Assembly (NCBI GenBank): GCA_006937955.1
Contig: SSNP01000420.1
Span: 1 to 64,000, forward strand
Direction of reading: 5' to 3'
Origin: Pachypanchax playfairii
Lineage: Eukaryota; Chordata; Actinopteri; Cyprinodontiformes; Aplocheilidae
DNA: 64,000 nt
In this document: one piece after another, positions 45,785 to 58,101 of the stretch
Position numbering within the stretch: position 1 is the first letter of the stretch
Layout: each line of letters starts with the position of its first letter
Notes under the pieces: generated by a model
What the model was told of the DNA's origin: nothing
The model's input: only the letters and a program-made list of their open reading frames with translations
The model's database searches: none
Position numbers and translations under genes: made by a program

Positions 45785-48280
45785 TATTTGTATTTTGTAT
45801 ATTTGCCACCTTCTGGGTGTCCTACAAGAGAACTAAATAGATTTACAGACTTGTGGACTTCTGTAGTCCACTTCAAAATAATTACAACTTTACATGTATA
45901 TAGGTGTCACACAATATAAAGTCAATACACTGAGGCACAGTGTGATGGATAGCTCCTAATTTCAGAGCAAGATTAATTTCTTGTAAACACAAACTTTGAC
46001 TAGACCTAAAAAACATAAATTTGAAAATCTACAATTCAGAGTAAAGGTTTCATTTTTTAGATGATTTACAGATAAACTGGACAAACTCAGTTTGGCTTAT
46101 TTGGTGCTTTATGCTAGGTTATTAAAGTTATTTTTTTTAATTGCTGTCATTCTTATAAATATCTGACAGCTCACTTAAGAGTGCTTAGACATGACAGTAC
46201 AAAAAGGCACACCAGCATGCAAGCGAACAATCTGTTCTGCAAAAACACCATTTCAAGAGCTCAAAGAACTTTATTATGTATTCAGATGTATGTAAATCTT
46301 GCAGGCTTAGAGGAGGTGGAGGGAACCTGTGTAATGAGCTGGGTTACACTTGCAGCTAAAAAGGTGAAACTAAGGTTTCCTAGTGGGAAAGTGGTTCATA
46401 TCTGCACCGCAACATAAAAGCCAATAGAGTCTCAATCAAGGCCAAAGATTGTTAAAATGCCCAGAGAAGCAAAGTGCTAATACAAATTGATTGTGAAAGA
46501 GTGGTGCTCGATTAGAAAATGTTCCCAATAACAAATGCTAATAGTATGCGCAAAATACAAGGTCATCTGTGGTAAAGGTGGTATGCGTATTCCTTCAAAA
46601 CAGCTTCCTTTAGTAATGTACACGAGGCTCAGCATCATCGAGGAGGGTTAAACTGTAATTAGGGTGCAGTTTCTGCAAAACAGGAAATGTCACTTTGAAC
46701 TTCATCCATAAATATTTTTCACTAAAGCTGCCCTTGTTTCAACTCTTGAAGTACAGCAGTAAAATGTCTAGTTTCTCATCCAACACAGTTCTCTTTTTTA
46801 TCCCTTAATCCCCTGCCAAGGACTTCTTTTTAGCCAACTCTTATCAGAGAAGCCTCTTTCTCCTTTTTTCCCCTCATAATCACTCGATGATTGAACACAC
46901 AGCCACCAGCTCTTCAAGATGAAATCTGAGGTCTGATGATATCGTAGTTAGCACCGTCGAAAGGTCAGCAGTCAGGGCACAATTAGCTTCCCTCTGTTTT
47001 GTCAGGAATTATAGATTTAACGTTTCTCAGATGAGTCCAAGCACAAAAGATGCTGTAAAAACGAAGCAGATCAAACTATCAGGATTTCCACTTGCAACTC
47101 ATAACCATCAATATACAGGAAGTACAACATGTCTCCCTGACAGTCTCACAGAGCAGAGCAGTGAAACTTCCTAACAACACAAGGCAAGACCCAGCTAGTG
47201 ACCAACAGATCAAAGCTAATACCAGTACACTGGGAGATAGGCACAGCATAGATCACAACACTAAAATTCCCACACAAGCCCTGACAATAACATTTCTGCT
47301 GACAGCCATTTTCTCATCTATCAAAATCCTTTCTAACTCACCACCTGCACGGGAAAAAATAAATAAGTAGCTACAAAACATGGTGAAAAGCATTGTGCTG
47401 TGGAATGTACTATATCTTGGGTGGCTTCCTTGATGGAATTGGCTCAGTGTGCACGTGGTGTTGTAGGGAGTTTGAGGGATATAGAAGCATAGCTTGGTTT
47501 GGTAAGAAGGCGGGCGAGATAAAGAGAAATGATGTGGCTCATCTTCTGTACCTGTATTCTATCAGCTCGCCACAGACTGCAGGTCCTGGCTGCTGAGATG
47601 AAAGACTCTCTGGAGGACAAGAGAGACGTTCACGAGTCAGAGGAAAAATGGCATCCCGCTTATCAAATGCCTGGAAACATAATCCCCCCACGCTCCCAGT
47701 TCTTGGGTCTGGACGTACTTATGAAAGCCCTGTCACTTCAGATAGTAAGTTAGGAGTCAGAAGTTCTCCATGGCACAGTGAACACAGAGCTGGCTGCTTC
47801 ACAGCAGATATGGCTCCTTGCCAGATTGTTCTGCTGTAGTCTAATTGGGGTCATGTTACATGTCATTTTGTGTGTGTAACTTTTAGAGATGTTATTAACA
47901 GTAAGAAATCCATACTGAAAGTGTAAAGGAAGGATTCTCCTTAAACTAATCTTTCTGCTAAAGCCCAGTGCAAGATCTTCTCTTAAATAATAAAATATAG
48001 AAATGACAAAAGCATGAAAACATATCAAACTGTCGTATGTGTTATTATTGCTGTAGCAACATCTTTTATACTTCAAAAGCATGAAAACAACAAAAGAAAA
48101 ATAAGCATTTTTTTTAAAGAACAGCACAGACATTAATCGAACATCATCAGTGATTCGCTGACGAATGTGATGTTCACTGACAGAAAACAGTTCTCATCTA
48201 GTTTGTATTTGTGAGCCATCAATCAAAAAGAAAAAATAATGCTGTAGATTTATTAAAGTCATTTTCTTTGTCCAAAATGT
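45785..48280. other. Non-coding DNA, nothing recognised
   Basis: I see no coding motifs, transposon ends or RNA genes. Short open frames around 47.1-47.8 kb show no recognisable domain. Confidence 0.45.
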
Positions 48281-48858
48281 TTAAAGAGTCCCTTCCATTA
48301 AAAACATTTTTTCTGAGGTTTCTGTTGAATATTTTAGCTCCACAGGTGTTCTTACCTTCATAGTGGGTGAAAACAGGTCAACAACTTCTTTTTCAGTTTT
48401 AATCTCTCAAACTACACAGGTGTTGATAAAACCCGAGTTCTCCCGAGTCTGAACGGCATGTATCTGTGTCGTCACAACTCCTTTGCTCATTAGTATTCGG
48501 AGTTTGCAGTTGAAACCACACCTAGCATGCTGCTGGCTAAAAGCTGTTACCATAAGACGTAGCAAACAGGAAGACACGACGTCTGATGTTGCCATGCACA
48601 GCAGAGCAGGAAACAGTATGCCTTGCTCTCATAGGCTAGTTTGTTAGCCAATCAGAGTCCAGCAAATTTGAATAATGAATATGAACGAGCTGCTGCCTGA
48701 AGCCTGACAAAGCCAGATGAATTTTGACGCAGACAGATTGAAAGGTCTGTTAATCAGTGTTTCCTAATGTTTTTTAAATATAAAATGTTTCATATTACTG
48801 GTTAATACTTAAGAAATAACCACAAAGTCCTGAAATTTGCATGAAATGGCCTCTTTAA
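48281..48858 (+). mobile_element. TTAA/AGAGGCC element, copy 3
   Basis: The copy is flanked by TTAA at 48281-48284 and 48855-48858, with ends AGAGTCCC and GGCCTCT. The interior blocks match copy 2, with a single CCTAGCATGCTGCTGGCTAA unit. It is non-coding. Confidence 0.85.
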
Positions 48859-50441
48859 ATAAAACATCATAATCATTTAGAGAAACATGGAATCCCATGG
48901 CGCACCAGAGCTCGCTGTCTCTGAGGATTGGCAGGGGCCAAAGGGGTGATGCTAATAACTGTTGTCTTTTCAAAAATGTGCTGACAGCAACTTAAATTGA
49001 CGCTATCCTGACTGAACTGCAAATCAATTTCTTTTGCAACGAGGCCACATCACCTTCCTCCTGCTCTCGTGTCCATTCAGTCTACAGGAGTGAGCTGATG
49101 ATTTACACAGCGATGTGCAATCGCAATCTTCTTTTCTTTTTATGGTTTATCTGCCTACAAATGAAATCTGCACACACCACAACTTAAGGCCTGGCTGTTT
49201 GCTCTCCCATGTATCACAGTCCTCACCTCTTGATCCCGAGCCAGCTCACAGACAAACATTTACATGGAAACACTGAATAATTGATTCAGTATAACTTTGC
49301 AGCAGGGCCAAAGATTTGTGAGTTAGTTGTTAAACTGAGGTCTTCTATGGTCAAGCAGAAAACTAAAACAGCCTTTTTAACCTAGAAAGTCAGAGAAGAA
49401 TGACCAGCGAGGTCTCTGACGGACAAATGACCTTTTAGTCAGCAGTCACTTAGCTTTTACTTGACAAGAAAAAATAGGTAAAAAAGAAGCATAACTACCA
49501 TTTTACTGTATGATTTTGCTGACATTTTTAGGGCTTGATGTTTTTACATTTATTCAGTTTTATTCTGCTGGTTCCATCATAGCTAAGTGAACAACATGTC
49601 TCAAAATTACCACTTTCCCCCCTACAGTTCTGATTACCAACATTTTGCACCTATAGGACATGTCAGCTGGCACAGACAGCAAAGAGAGCTCAATCTGCTG
49701 GTCCACTCAGTGATGTGGCATTCATCAAACATAGTCTGACCACCCAAACAGCAGGTGAAAAGCATGTAGCATTTTCTATTGACTAGAGAAATTGTTTACT
49801 TTTGTCAGATGATACTCAATAAATATCTAGCGTTGTTCTGGTATTGGAAGAGCGGCTGGTTTCACTCAGTAACTCCGAGGACTGTAGTATGCAACTCACA
49901 TCACTTCACACAAATAAACCATTCAGTGATACCTCATGCCCTGCAGATATGAGCATTGTCATTCTGGAAGAGAGTACTCCCATCAGGATAGAAATAATTG
50001 GACACAGCTTCTTGTTGGAAATGAATCGAAAAGTTTCAAAGTTTTCCCTCCACATTCTTCCTCAGTTACACAACTTGCTTCTTATCAATACTTTTACCAA
50101 ACCAATTATTACTGGTTTAAGAAAATTACATCCCACTAGCATAGGCAGTGATCCCAGGGTGGACATAGGGGATAAGACCCTCCCCACCTATAAGTTTGAA
50201 AATTTTAAATGCAAATATTGTTTAATAAAAAAAATATATATGAATATTTAATACAAGCACAATGCAAGCAGTACAAGTTATAAGGGTAACACAACATGTT
50301 CCTTAATTGTTAAACAATTATAACCTCCCTATGGTCAGATCTGCTCATCCGTGTTTCAGTGAGCGACAGTCCAATTTCATGTCAATCTGATTTGATGGAC
50401 TTCAAAACTGAACTATTAAATTAAAATTCTGTTAGATGTGC
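48859..50441. other. Non-coding DNA, nothing recognised
   Basis: No element or gene is recognised. A 135-codon plus-strand frame at 49844-50251 has no known motif and no coding context. Confidence 0.4.
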
Positions 50442-50857
50442 TTATTGGCGGGCAGCGTAGTTTATTGGCGGGAGGTGTAGTCTAGCGGAAGAGCGATTGC
50501 CCTTTGTTCGAAAGATGGCGGGTTCGATCCCCGGTGCCGGCAAGCTACGTCAAAGTATCCTTGGGCAAGATGCTGAACCCACCGCTGCCTCAGGGTGGCC
50601 GTAGTCTGTCAGGAAGGAGGTCACCCTCTGTTCAGGAAACCAGAGCTTGATCCCATGTCTCGGCAAGAGGCTACGTGTCGAATAATCCTTGGGCAAGATA
50701 CTGAACCCTGCAACTGCCCCCCAGGTGCTGTTCAAGATGGCTGCCCTCTGCAGCTCCTCACCTCACGGTGAAGATGGATTAAATGCAGAGCCAAATTTCC
50801 CCACAAGGAATTAATATAGGAAATAAAATTTAAAAATAACAATAAAAATAAAATAAA
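50442..50857 (+). mobile_element. tRNA-derived SINE, dimeric
   Basis: The head has an A-box-like TAGTCTAGCGG (50478-50488) and a perfect B box GGTTCGATCCC (50521-50531), the internal RNA polymerase III promoter of tRNA-derived SINEs. A body block TCCTTGGGCAAGATGCTGAA follows. About 128 bp on, a second diverged unit repeats the order: a B-box-like AGCTTGATCCC at 50644, then CGGCAAG, then TCCTTGGGCAAGATACTGAA. The 3' part (GGATTAAATGCAGAG, TTTCCCCACAAGGAATTAAT) leads into an A/T-rich tail to about 50857. The first 20 bp of the head are also tandemly duplicated (50442-50461 and 50462-50481). Confidence 0.85.
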
Positions 50858-53575
50858 GGTGTATCATTACCACCAGTCAATGATAATACTGGTTAAACAT
50901 AGAAAAACCTGTATACGGGTAGAATGTGGACTAATACAGAATAATGCAATAACTACTTTTAATAAAATTATCTAACATGCTAAGGGATGCAGCAAGTTGC
51001 AAAAGAGAAGAGAGACATTTATTTAGTCCTACTCCCAGGAATCACTCTCTGGAATTTCACTGTTTATTGTGCCTCCTCCACAAAATGAAATGGGATTTTC
51101 ACCCCTGCCCACCAGTGCAGCAGAGAAGGAATGTAATCCCAAACACAGATGGGTCACTTAGACTCCTGTGTTGAAAATGATCATATTTTGTCTTTACTGG
51201 CTAACTGCCAGAGGTTAAATGAATTGTGTTCCAGTGTCGTCAGGTTCATAATGAAAGAAATAACAGTTGCCAGTGTCCTTGAATTTAACACTCTAATAGA
51301 AACGCAACAGTGTTTCTTAAATAATTGTCAGATGGAAAGTGTGATGCAACACCAGCGTTGTCCTTATAATACAAAGTTTGGTTGATAAGACACAGCGTGA
51401 AAACCAAGCACATGCTGTTACCACATCAAGGGGTACGTTTCTAACACCTTTAATTAACTAAGATTGGTGTTAATGAATTTGACAGCAAAAATATTACATG
51501 GCTGCTTCTTGATTATCAACACACCATCCAGACAGACACATAACAACCAGCTTCTCTCCACTTGAGGATGAAAAGAGTCAAAGCAGAGACATTGTTCAGT
51601 GACTGGAAGCAGAAGCCTTGTTCACGCCACACCTGCTGCGCTGCAGCTTTTTGGTCCTCCCTCCATCCCACACTGCTCATCTCCTTACACACAACTATCC
51701 AGCATCTCCTTGAGACCCTTCTGTAATGTTAGGCCAATCTCATTCATTTCCTTTGTAAGTGGAAGTTCTAGGTTAGATATAATGTGTCAGGTATTTTTCT
51801 TTTTGCTTTGTGTCCCACACTATATAGAAAACAGACCTCCAAAAATCTAGCTGCTACACATTAATCACTGCAGGAGTTCTTAGACTGCCTGAACCTGTAT
51901 CTCTTTGAATAGCCAGTTTGGGAGTACAGCACGGATCTCAGATTGATTTTCGCAAAGAGCAAACAGAGAGGCAGAAAATCTGGAAGCACAGGTAATATGG
52001 CATCAAAGCTGTACTGATCTTCCACACAAGGTGAATCAAATTGATGTAGCTGAGCGCCGCTGTGACATTTTTTCAAATAGAAGCGTTAGCAACTAATAGG
52101 TGCACTGGGACATGTCACGTGTGTGAGCACAGCGTCCCCCTACGAAGCACATGTGCATGCAACACACACATTCAGGGGAGGGAACAAAACGTACATTATC
52201 TGTTTGGATAAATCACCTTCTGTTAACATTGTTTGGATCTGTACAGATGCCTAGAAAAGCATTTCTAAACAGGAAGAAACCTTGAGCTCTGAGCTGCTCC
52301 AGGCAAACTGACTCCCCGCTGACCAGCTGCACCGTCCTTGTCAACTTCTGAAATAACAAAATAACCTCCAGAACAATTCAACTGTTATGCTTGCAGTTGG
52401 AAAATCTGCAAACAGATGTTAGAATAAAAATGCTATGAGAACGCCCCCCAGCCCCCCCCCCATCAGCAAAAAACATGACAAACATTTACCTGTAAAGGCG
52501 AGGTGTCGGGGGAGAGCTTAGCTTTAGTATACTCTGTAGTGAGCAGTTATTCACAAAAATCAGCAAAAGTCTCATTTTTTGCAAGGAAGTCAAGTGGGGA
52601 ATATAAAACATCCTAAACACAAGGTCCATTCTTTAAATTACATCTAAGCCTGGTGCGTCTCAGAGCAGAGTGTTGCACGTCATTTTGAATTCTCAAAGTC
52701 TACGTCCCCTCCTCTCTCCTCATCTCAGGGGTGAGTTCAACGTCATGTAGAAGTTTAAAGATGTAAATATAATGTGGTCTGAGTTATAAAAGCACACCCA
52801 GTGACTGTTTCAAGGTGTTCTTTGTCAGTCAATTATGCAAATTGGGACACTGGAATGTGGCTACAGGGGAGATTCATTTCCATTATGACTGTGATTCACC
52901 GGAAAACAAATGAGACATGCTGAAGGAAAACAGCATAATTTCACATGGCTGGAGATTAACCTCACAGCAGGTGCAGAACGCTAAACTGAAAGGAAATGAA
53001 GCAGATAAAAGGAACTGAATTGAATTCCCTTTAAAATATATATGTATTAAAATGAATGCAAGAAGAGAAAAAATGCACTGAAACAAACACTTTATAAATT
53101 AAACATTTCAGAATAGAAGCTGCAACATCCACAGGAGGGAAGAGTTTTTAAAAATGTGTCTGCTCTGAGATCTAAATCAATCAAAACCGAAGTTATTTCT
53201 CATATAACTACAGTCAATGTGATATCAGTGTTCACTCATCAGTGAAACCTCATATCAAATGAAAACTGTTGGGCCGAACACGTTGCACACCTGCTTTCTA
53301 GTCATATCACCACAAACCCCATCCAAATCCTGATCCTGATCAAATATAGCTACTCTAGTGTCTGCGGTTTGCAGCCACAACTAGATTGCATTCTGACCTT
53401 TTAGGAGTGATGGAGCCTCTTGTGCCGTATTATATGTCCCCCCCCCCCACCCACACACACATACAGTCACACACAAGACACACTGACTCACACAGTGCAG
53501 TCAGGGACAAATCTATGCTGAGATGAAAAAAGTTCTGAGTCAGTATAAAGGACTCAGCAGCAGCAGCAGACTTAC
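50858..53575. other. Non-coding intronic DNA, C-rich and CA tracts
   Basis: C-rich tracts lie at about 52444-52460 and at 53438-53448, the latter running into a CA tract that ends about 110 bp downstream of the cadherin exon 2 donor in transcript direction. No other element is recognised. Confidence 0.45.
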
Positions 53576-53684
53576 CTTTCAGGATGCTCTGACCGTGCAG
53601 CACATCTCTTGAGACAATCACCGTGTAGAAGTTCTGGGAGAAGCCAGGTCTACAAGCTTTCAGGGGTTGTCCTATCCTACTCCC
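53576..53684 (-). CDS. Cadherin coding exon 2: start of the prodomain
   Basis: The 109-bp exon is bounded by an acceptor (polypyrimidine run then CCCTCAG) and a donor (AAAG|GTAAGT). Read in phase 0 after exon 1 it gives 36 residues plus one base: GSRIGQPLKACRPGFSQNFY followed by TVIVSRDVLHGQSILK. The pattern C-x2-G-F-x4-Y, then S-x-D-V and G-Q-x-x-L, is the start of the cadherin prodomain, which keeps the newly made adhesion protein inactive until furin-type cleavage. Exon 2 of N-, R- and T-cadherin is of similar size (about 112 bp) and leaves the same phase 1. Cys is at precursor residue 29. By eye it resembles N-, R- and T-cadherin about equally, so the paralogue (cdh2, cdh4, cdh13 or another) is not resolved. 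Later exons lie outside the window or were not recognised. Confidence 0.82.
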
Positions 53685-54684
53685 CTGAGGGAAAAAAGCA
53701 AAGTCTTTAAAGTATAGGGTATAATTTGGGGGTCACGAGCTGTTCTCCATACTTATTGGAGATGCTTAACCTGTTTCTTTTGCCTCAGTAAGGGATTTAG
53801 TTACACCATGACTGTCATAATATGGAAATCTTAGGCTGAACCTGCTGTTATGATGTCCTGAATGACTTAACTTGTGAAGACTGATAGAATAAAACATGTT
53901 TGTGATCTAGACAGTTTAATCCTCCTAATAATCGCCATTATAATTATGCACAGATCATCGATTCCAGTAAAACAATAAAACTATAATAGTCAGTAACATT
54001 AAGACTATGTGACGAGAGAAAAAGGTTCCCTGAATGAACATAAAGTGCATTACATTTCCACTGGAAAACGTGAGTGTGTGGAGCGAAAGACACAAAGAAA
54101 AAAATATGATTTATCAAAATACATCGTTGATGTTCAAGCACAGCTGCAGACTCACGGATTGTTACACTCGCTACAATCAGCCGATTCCTTTTTTATTTAA
54201 TAACTTTGTTTTATAATTAATCATCTAGTTGCACACGAGTCATGACTGTTGTATTTAGAGCAAGTTGGCAGAAAAAAAGATAAGTCATTCACTTTTACTT
54301 TAAATAGTAATCTATTTGAATTTTTTAAGAACAATCTGTAGAATCTAGCAGAGAAATTACTAAAGGAAGTTAATCAGACGGAGAGCCAAGCCCTTCCAGA
54401 AAGCCCTGTCCACTGCAATCATGCACTGCAGTTTATCTGAAGCAGAGAAACGCTCGGTGACTTTTTCCATCACAGTTCAGCAGAAATATTCTTCACCAAT
54501 AATGTCCATTACAAGCCATTAATGTTGGCGGCGGCGCAACACTGCGAGGCAAAGTGCTGCGTTTATGGTCACTTTCCGAGTGCTCGCGCAGCGCACTGCA
54601 AAGCTTGAGTAAGCACTACAGCAGTGCAGCACTTCCAGGGGACTGTGAGCCGAGAGCAGACAAGAAGAAATGAACTCATCTTAC
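53685..54684 (-). other. Cadherin intron 1
   Basis: This is exactly 1,000 bp with GT-AG ends, phase 0. It contains no recognisable element, only A+T-rich sequence and the GC-rich edge of the promoter region at its right end (about 54520-54684). Confidence 0.75.
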
Positions 54685-54738
54685 CGAGGATGCGCCCACA
54701 AGTAAGGTGCACAACAAGAGCACGCAGCCAGCGTTCAT
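54685..54738 (-). CDS. Cadherin coding exon 1: signal peptide
   Basis: From the ATG at 54738-54736 the minus strand encodes 18 residues, MNAGCVLLLCTLLVGASS, then a consensus donor CTCG|GTAAGA. The stretch VLLLCTLLVGA is a hydrophobic signal-peptide core directing the product to the secretory pathway, and the cleavage site is likely at or just after the exon junction. Coding exon 1 of classical cadherins likewise holds little more than the signal peptide and ends in phase 0. The start context (GCAGAGATGA, purine at -3) is adequate. It is shorter than the usual length cut-off for an isolated open frame and sits inside a longer, unrelated overlapping frame (54569-54952), so it is easily missed. 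Confidence 0.8.
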
Positions 54739-55020
54739 CTCTGCAAAACCACCGGTTAGTAAAGAAAAGATGGAAGAAGGGACGATGGTGCTTCTTGATC
54801 CAAAACGCTTCAGTAATTCCCAGATTCCCGTGTTTTTTCTTTCTTTCCTTCCTCTCCAGTGCTGAGTAAGACAACGTCCCTACTTGTCTGTGGCGCAAAA
54901 GTGCCGATGAGACGGAGATGCTGCACTTGGTCCGGAGGAGACCGATGCCCATTGGCTGACAGCGTCACTTACAACCCCTCCTACCCCGCGGCGGTGCGAG
55001 CACGGCGGCGTGCACAAGTC
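54739..55020 (-). promoter_or_regulatory. Probable 5' UTR and CpG-rich promoter of the cadherin gene
   Basis: Sequence upstream of the start codon rises in GC and CpG content (for example CCCCGCGGCGGTGCGAGCAC near 54984-55003). On the minus strand there is a CCAAT box (CAGCCAATGGG; ATTGG at 54951-54955 on the plus strand). No TATA box is obvious, as in many CpG-type promoters. The CpG-rich zone extends through exon 1 to about 54520. The transcription start is not determinable here. Confidence 0.6.
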
Positions 55021-57387
55021 TGAGCTCCCCATCATGATGCCACTTCAGGGATCTATTGGTGGAAAAATGCTTTTTTCCAGGCTATTTAGATTCATATTTT
55101 ACTTTAGTTTATTTTGTACTTGAGATGGAGTCAGAGGCGGTTCTGGCTGTGTGAGTGACAACCAACCATCCGAGTCCTTTCACGACTCCTTCAGCTAACT
55201 GGAGTCTATTTCACACCCCAGTTACCCCCTCTGCCCCTGATGCAGGGTGTAAGTAGCGGGAGCTGCCGAGTTATTAACTTTTTATTAAAGCTGTCATGAT
55301 AAAAGTCTAGCAGATAAGACGTTTGATTGTGAATGAAAGGTTCAAATAAAATAAAGTGCAGTGTGTCAGAAGCCTGTGCGATCATCTATGAGACGTTATT
55401 CCGATTTCTCACTTTATTTGGTCCAGAGTTCAAAATAAATAATGAACATAAATATATTCTTGTGGAACAATTTCATATATAATTGACACTGAGTGTACTC
55501 AGATGAAAAGTCCTTCCTGTACTGTGACATAACAGTCAGAAATATTGAGGCTTGAAACATATTTTCCCCTTTTTTGTGTTTTGCTTCTATATTATGCTTC
55601 TACTGGCTCAACAATTTAATAGTGTTGACATTTTCAAAGTCTCAGATCAGTGCCTCAATTTCCATATCTAAGGGGTCTTGACAATTTAATCCCATCAAAA
55701 GGAATATGACAGTACTGCAGTGTCAATCACCACATCCCCAAATTCTGTCACTGTCATCCAGTTCACAACTTCATGTTCAGCTCCTTCAGTGCTGGAAGGT
55801 AAAAATCAGATCCTTTTTTTATACACCGCAATCTCTTTTTGTTAAGCTGTACATCAAAACAAACAGCTCAAGTGTGATAATTAAGAAATACTTTTAGCTG
55901 AGAAGGTTACAGCTCAGAGGGCAGGATTTATTTATTTTAAGGTCAAACATGAAAAAGTACACTCCAATCATGTTTCATTCAAACATGTTGCTTTTGCTTT
56001 TATTATACTCTGGAACACTTGGCAGAGCCACTGTATAACACGACTTTAAACTTCTCCCTGTACAATAAACAATGACTCTTAATAAATAACATCACATTTC
56101 CACACATGGGACAAGATGTCGACAGGAAGAAGAATTCAGACAGAAACAGGATCTCCGAGTGAAAGTAACAGAGTGTGATAAGTGATATTTCACGCTAATA
56201 CTCACATATACTGTTATTTACTTGAAACCTAATTTTTAAAAGGGCAATGACATTTTCTTGAAAAGAAATTCCTTTCAAGTCCTTTCAACATGAACATTTT
56301 CCAAATAAAATATCTCCTGGGCTCTTAAATGAAACCCGTTTAAGGCCACATTGAATTATTTAACAAACTTCAACGTTTAATATTATTCTTTTTTTTCTCT
56401 CTTGTGTAAACAGTTACAATCAAATACAACAACTTTGACCACTGCTGAGCACATTGCATGTTTTATTTCATATGACATGAAAGGAAAAGTCAAGCTATAA
56501 AGAAAAACCAGATATACATAGAAGAGTTACAGGCATTTGTGTTGTGTTAAGTTGTGAAAATTTGAAAGTGATGAGACTAACGTTTAGTCAGAATTGATAA
56601 GGGGACATAAAAAAGCAGGTTTCATGTTTTGTTTTTTCCTGAAGTTTGAATTGATTTTTAACCCCAAAATTTGATGGAGTTACTTTGTCTTTGTCAGCTA
56701 AATTAAAAAAGAAATATTACACATTATGATTATTTATTCTGAAAAAGCTAAAATCTAGACACACTGGGGCAAAGACTATGAAATGTGAGTTATGCAAAAA
56801 ATAAAACTTTCTAATTTTACCTTAGTGAACTCACACAGATTGAATGAGGTTTGTAGAGCTTCAGCTCTAACTCTGGGGTTGCTTGCTTTTTCTCTGAGCT
56901 TTGCACAGTCTGACCTTGGATTGAACTTTCCCAAACATCCACTCATGTGAAGATAGGAAACTTGATGTTTTCCACTTGTGAAAAATATTTCTTCCTTTAA
57001 ACTGATGGACACTAAAATGGCCTTAAAACTCCTGACTGAAGGGCAGAGCCGACAGCTTCCCCTCCCAGTCTTTCCTTCTGTGGACTAAGAAACATGAATG
57101 CTCTTTAAGGGAATTTAGTTTGTAACACCTGGATGCTTCTTGCTAGTTTAACTCCCATTTTATTCTAGATTCTGCTTGTTTGAGTTTTTCTTGGGAAATT
57201 CAGGAAATGCTATAACATCAAAAGAGAATAGCATTTCAAAAATGTGTTATTGTCTAAAATGTAGTGAATGCAGGACCAATCTGAGTCACAGCTCACGCTC
57301 TGGTCAGTTTCCAGGTCACTAAGAATGTGTAGCTATATAAACAGATTTTACTTAGTTCTTGTTCAGTGCCAGCTGTTAGAAGAAGTC
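55021..57387. other. Upstream non-coding DNA, nothing recognised
   Basis: I see no transposon termini, coding motifs or RNA genes. Confidence 0.45.
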
Positions 57388-58101
57388 ACTAGCTACATTT
57401 ACATGGGCACATTTAATCGGAATAAACGCCCAATCAGAACAAAAATACATCATGTAAACACGTCAATCAGAATGTTTTGATCCGATGCAGCCTGATCAGA
57501 ATGAAATTTACTTCAGATCGAGAGGGGTGGTTTTGTCCGATCCTCATTCGGATAGACGTGCATGTACACACCCATTAGGAATGAAGGGGTGAAAAAAGCC
57601 CACTGCGCATGCGTACAACTTCAGCGTGACGTTCTTCTGCTTTCGCAGACCCAAGTAGAAAACATAGCGGGAAGTAAACAGAAGTGGTCTGCTGGTGCAG
57701 TCATCCTGTCATCCTGCTCTCCTCTCCTGTGGTGGAGGAGCAGTAGCAATATGTATTCAGCCTCTAGCTTGGTTAATGCGACCAGTAAAAACCCAAACAT
57801 AAAGGTAATCACCTGCAGAAGGTCCATATTGGGGATAACGTGAGTCAGATCGAGCACACGATGGGGCAGGAAAGATGTGCAAAAAGGACGGAGTTTGTTT
57901 ACTTTTTTTCTTCCCCCGGAAAGACAACTCGCTGTGCGCATGCTCAACTCATTTAACCTGATTGAGTGCTTGGTGCATGTGTACTCATGGCATGATCAGA
58001 TCATTTCAGTTAGTGTCCATGTGAACAGGGATTTGGGAATTCCGATCGACCAAGATTTTAATCAGATTGGGGAAATTTGTAGCATGTAAACGTAGCTAGT
58101 G
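57388..58101. mobile_element. DNA transposon with TAGCTAC/TTTACATG ends
   Basis: The left end ACTAGCTACATTTACATG and the right end, in reverse, ACTAGCTACGTTTACATG form an 18-bp inverted repeat with one mismatch. The interior has further paired motifs (AATCGG/CCGATC, AATCAGATT) and CpG-containing GCGCATGCG-like sites near each end. A 108-codon minus-strand frame (57947-57621) lies inside but has no domain I recognise. The superfamily is not assigned and the target duplication is unclear. Confidence 0.7.

Larger units (their letters stand above)
1..53575 (-). other. Probable part of intron 2 of the cadherin gene
   Basis: This is an inference from gene structure. The second cadherin coding exon ends at a consensus donor read leftward at 53571-53575, so the transcript continues to the left. 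I see no further host exon between there and the window start, only transposons, simple repeats and unique A+T-rich DNA. Cadherins of this group commonly have a very long second intron. I could not systematically scan for a third exon without a start codon, so a short exon 3 inside this span is not excluded. Confidence 0.5.

Noticed and set aside
49844..50251. 135-codon plus-strand open frame
   Set aside because: No recognisable domain or coding context, and A+T-rich at the end. Not called.
54569..54952. 127-codon minus-strand open frame over the cadherin first exon
   Set aside because: It is in a different frame from the signal-peptide ATG, has no recognisable domain and runs through a splice donor. 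It is a shadow of the 5' UTR and exon 1.
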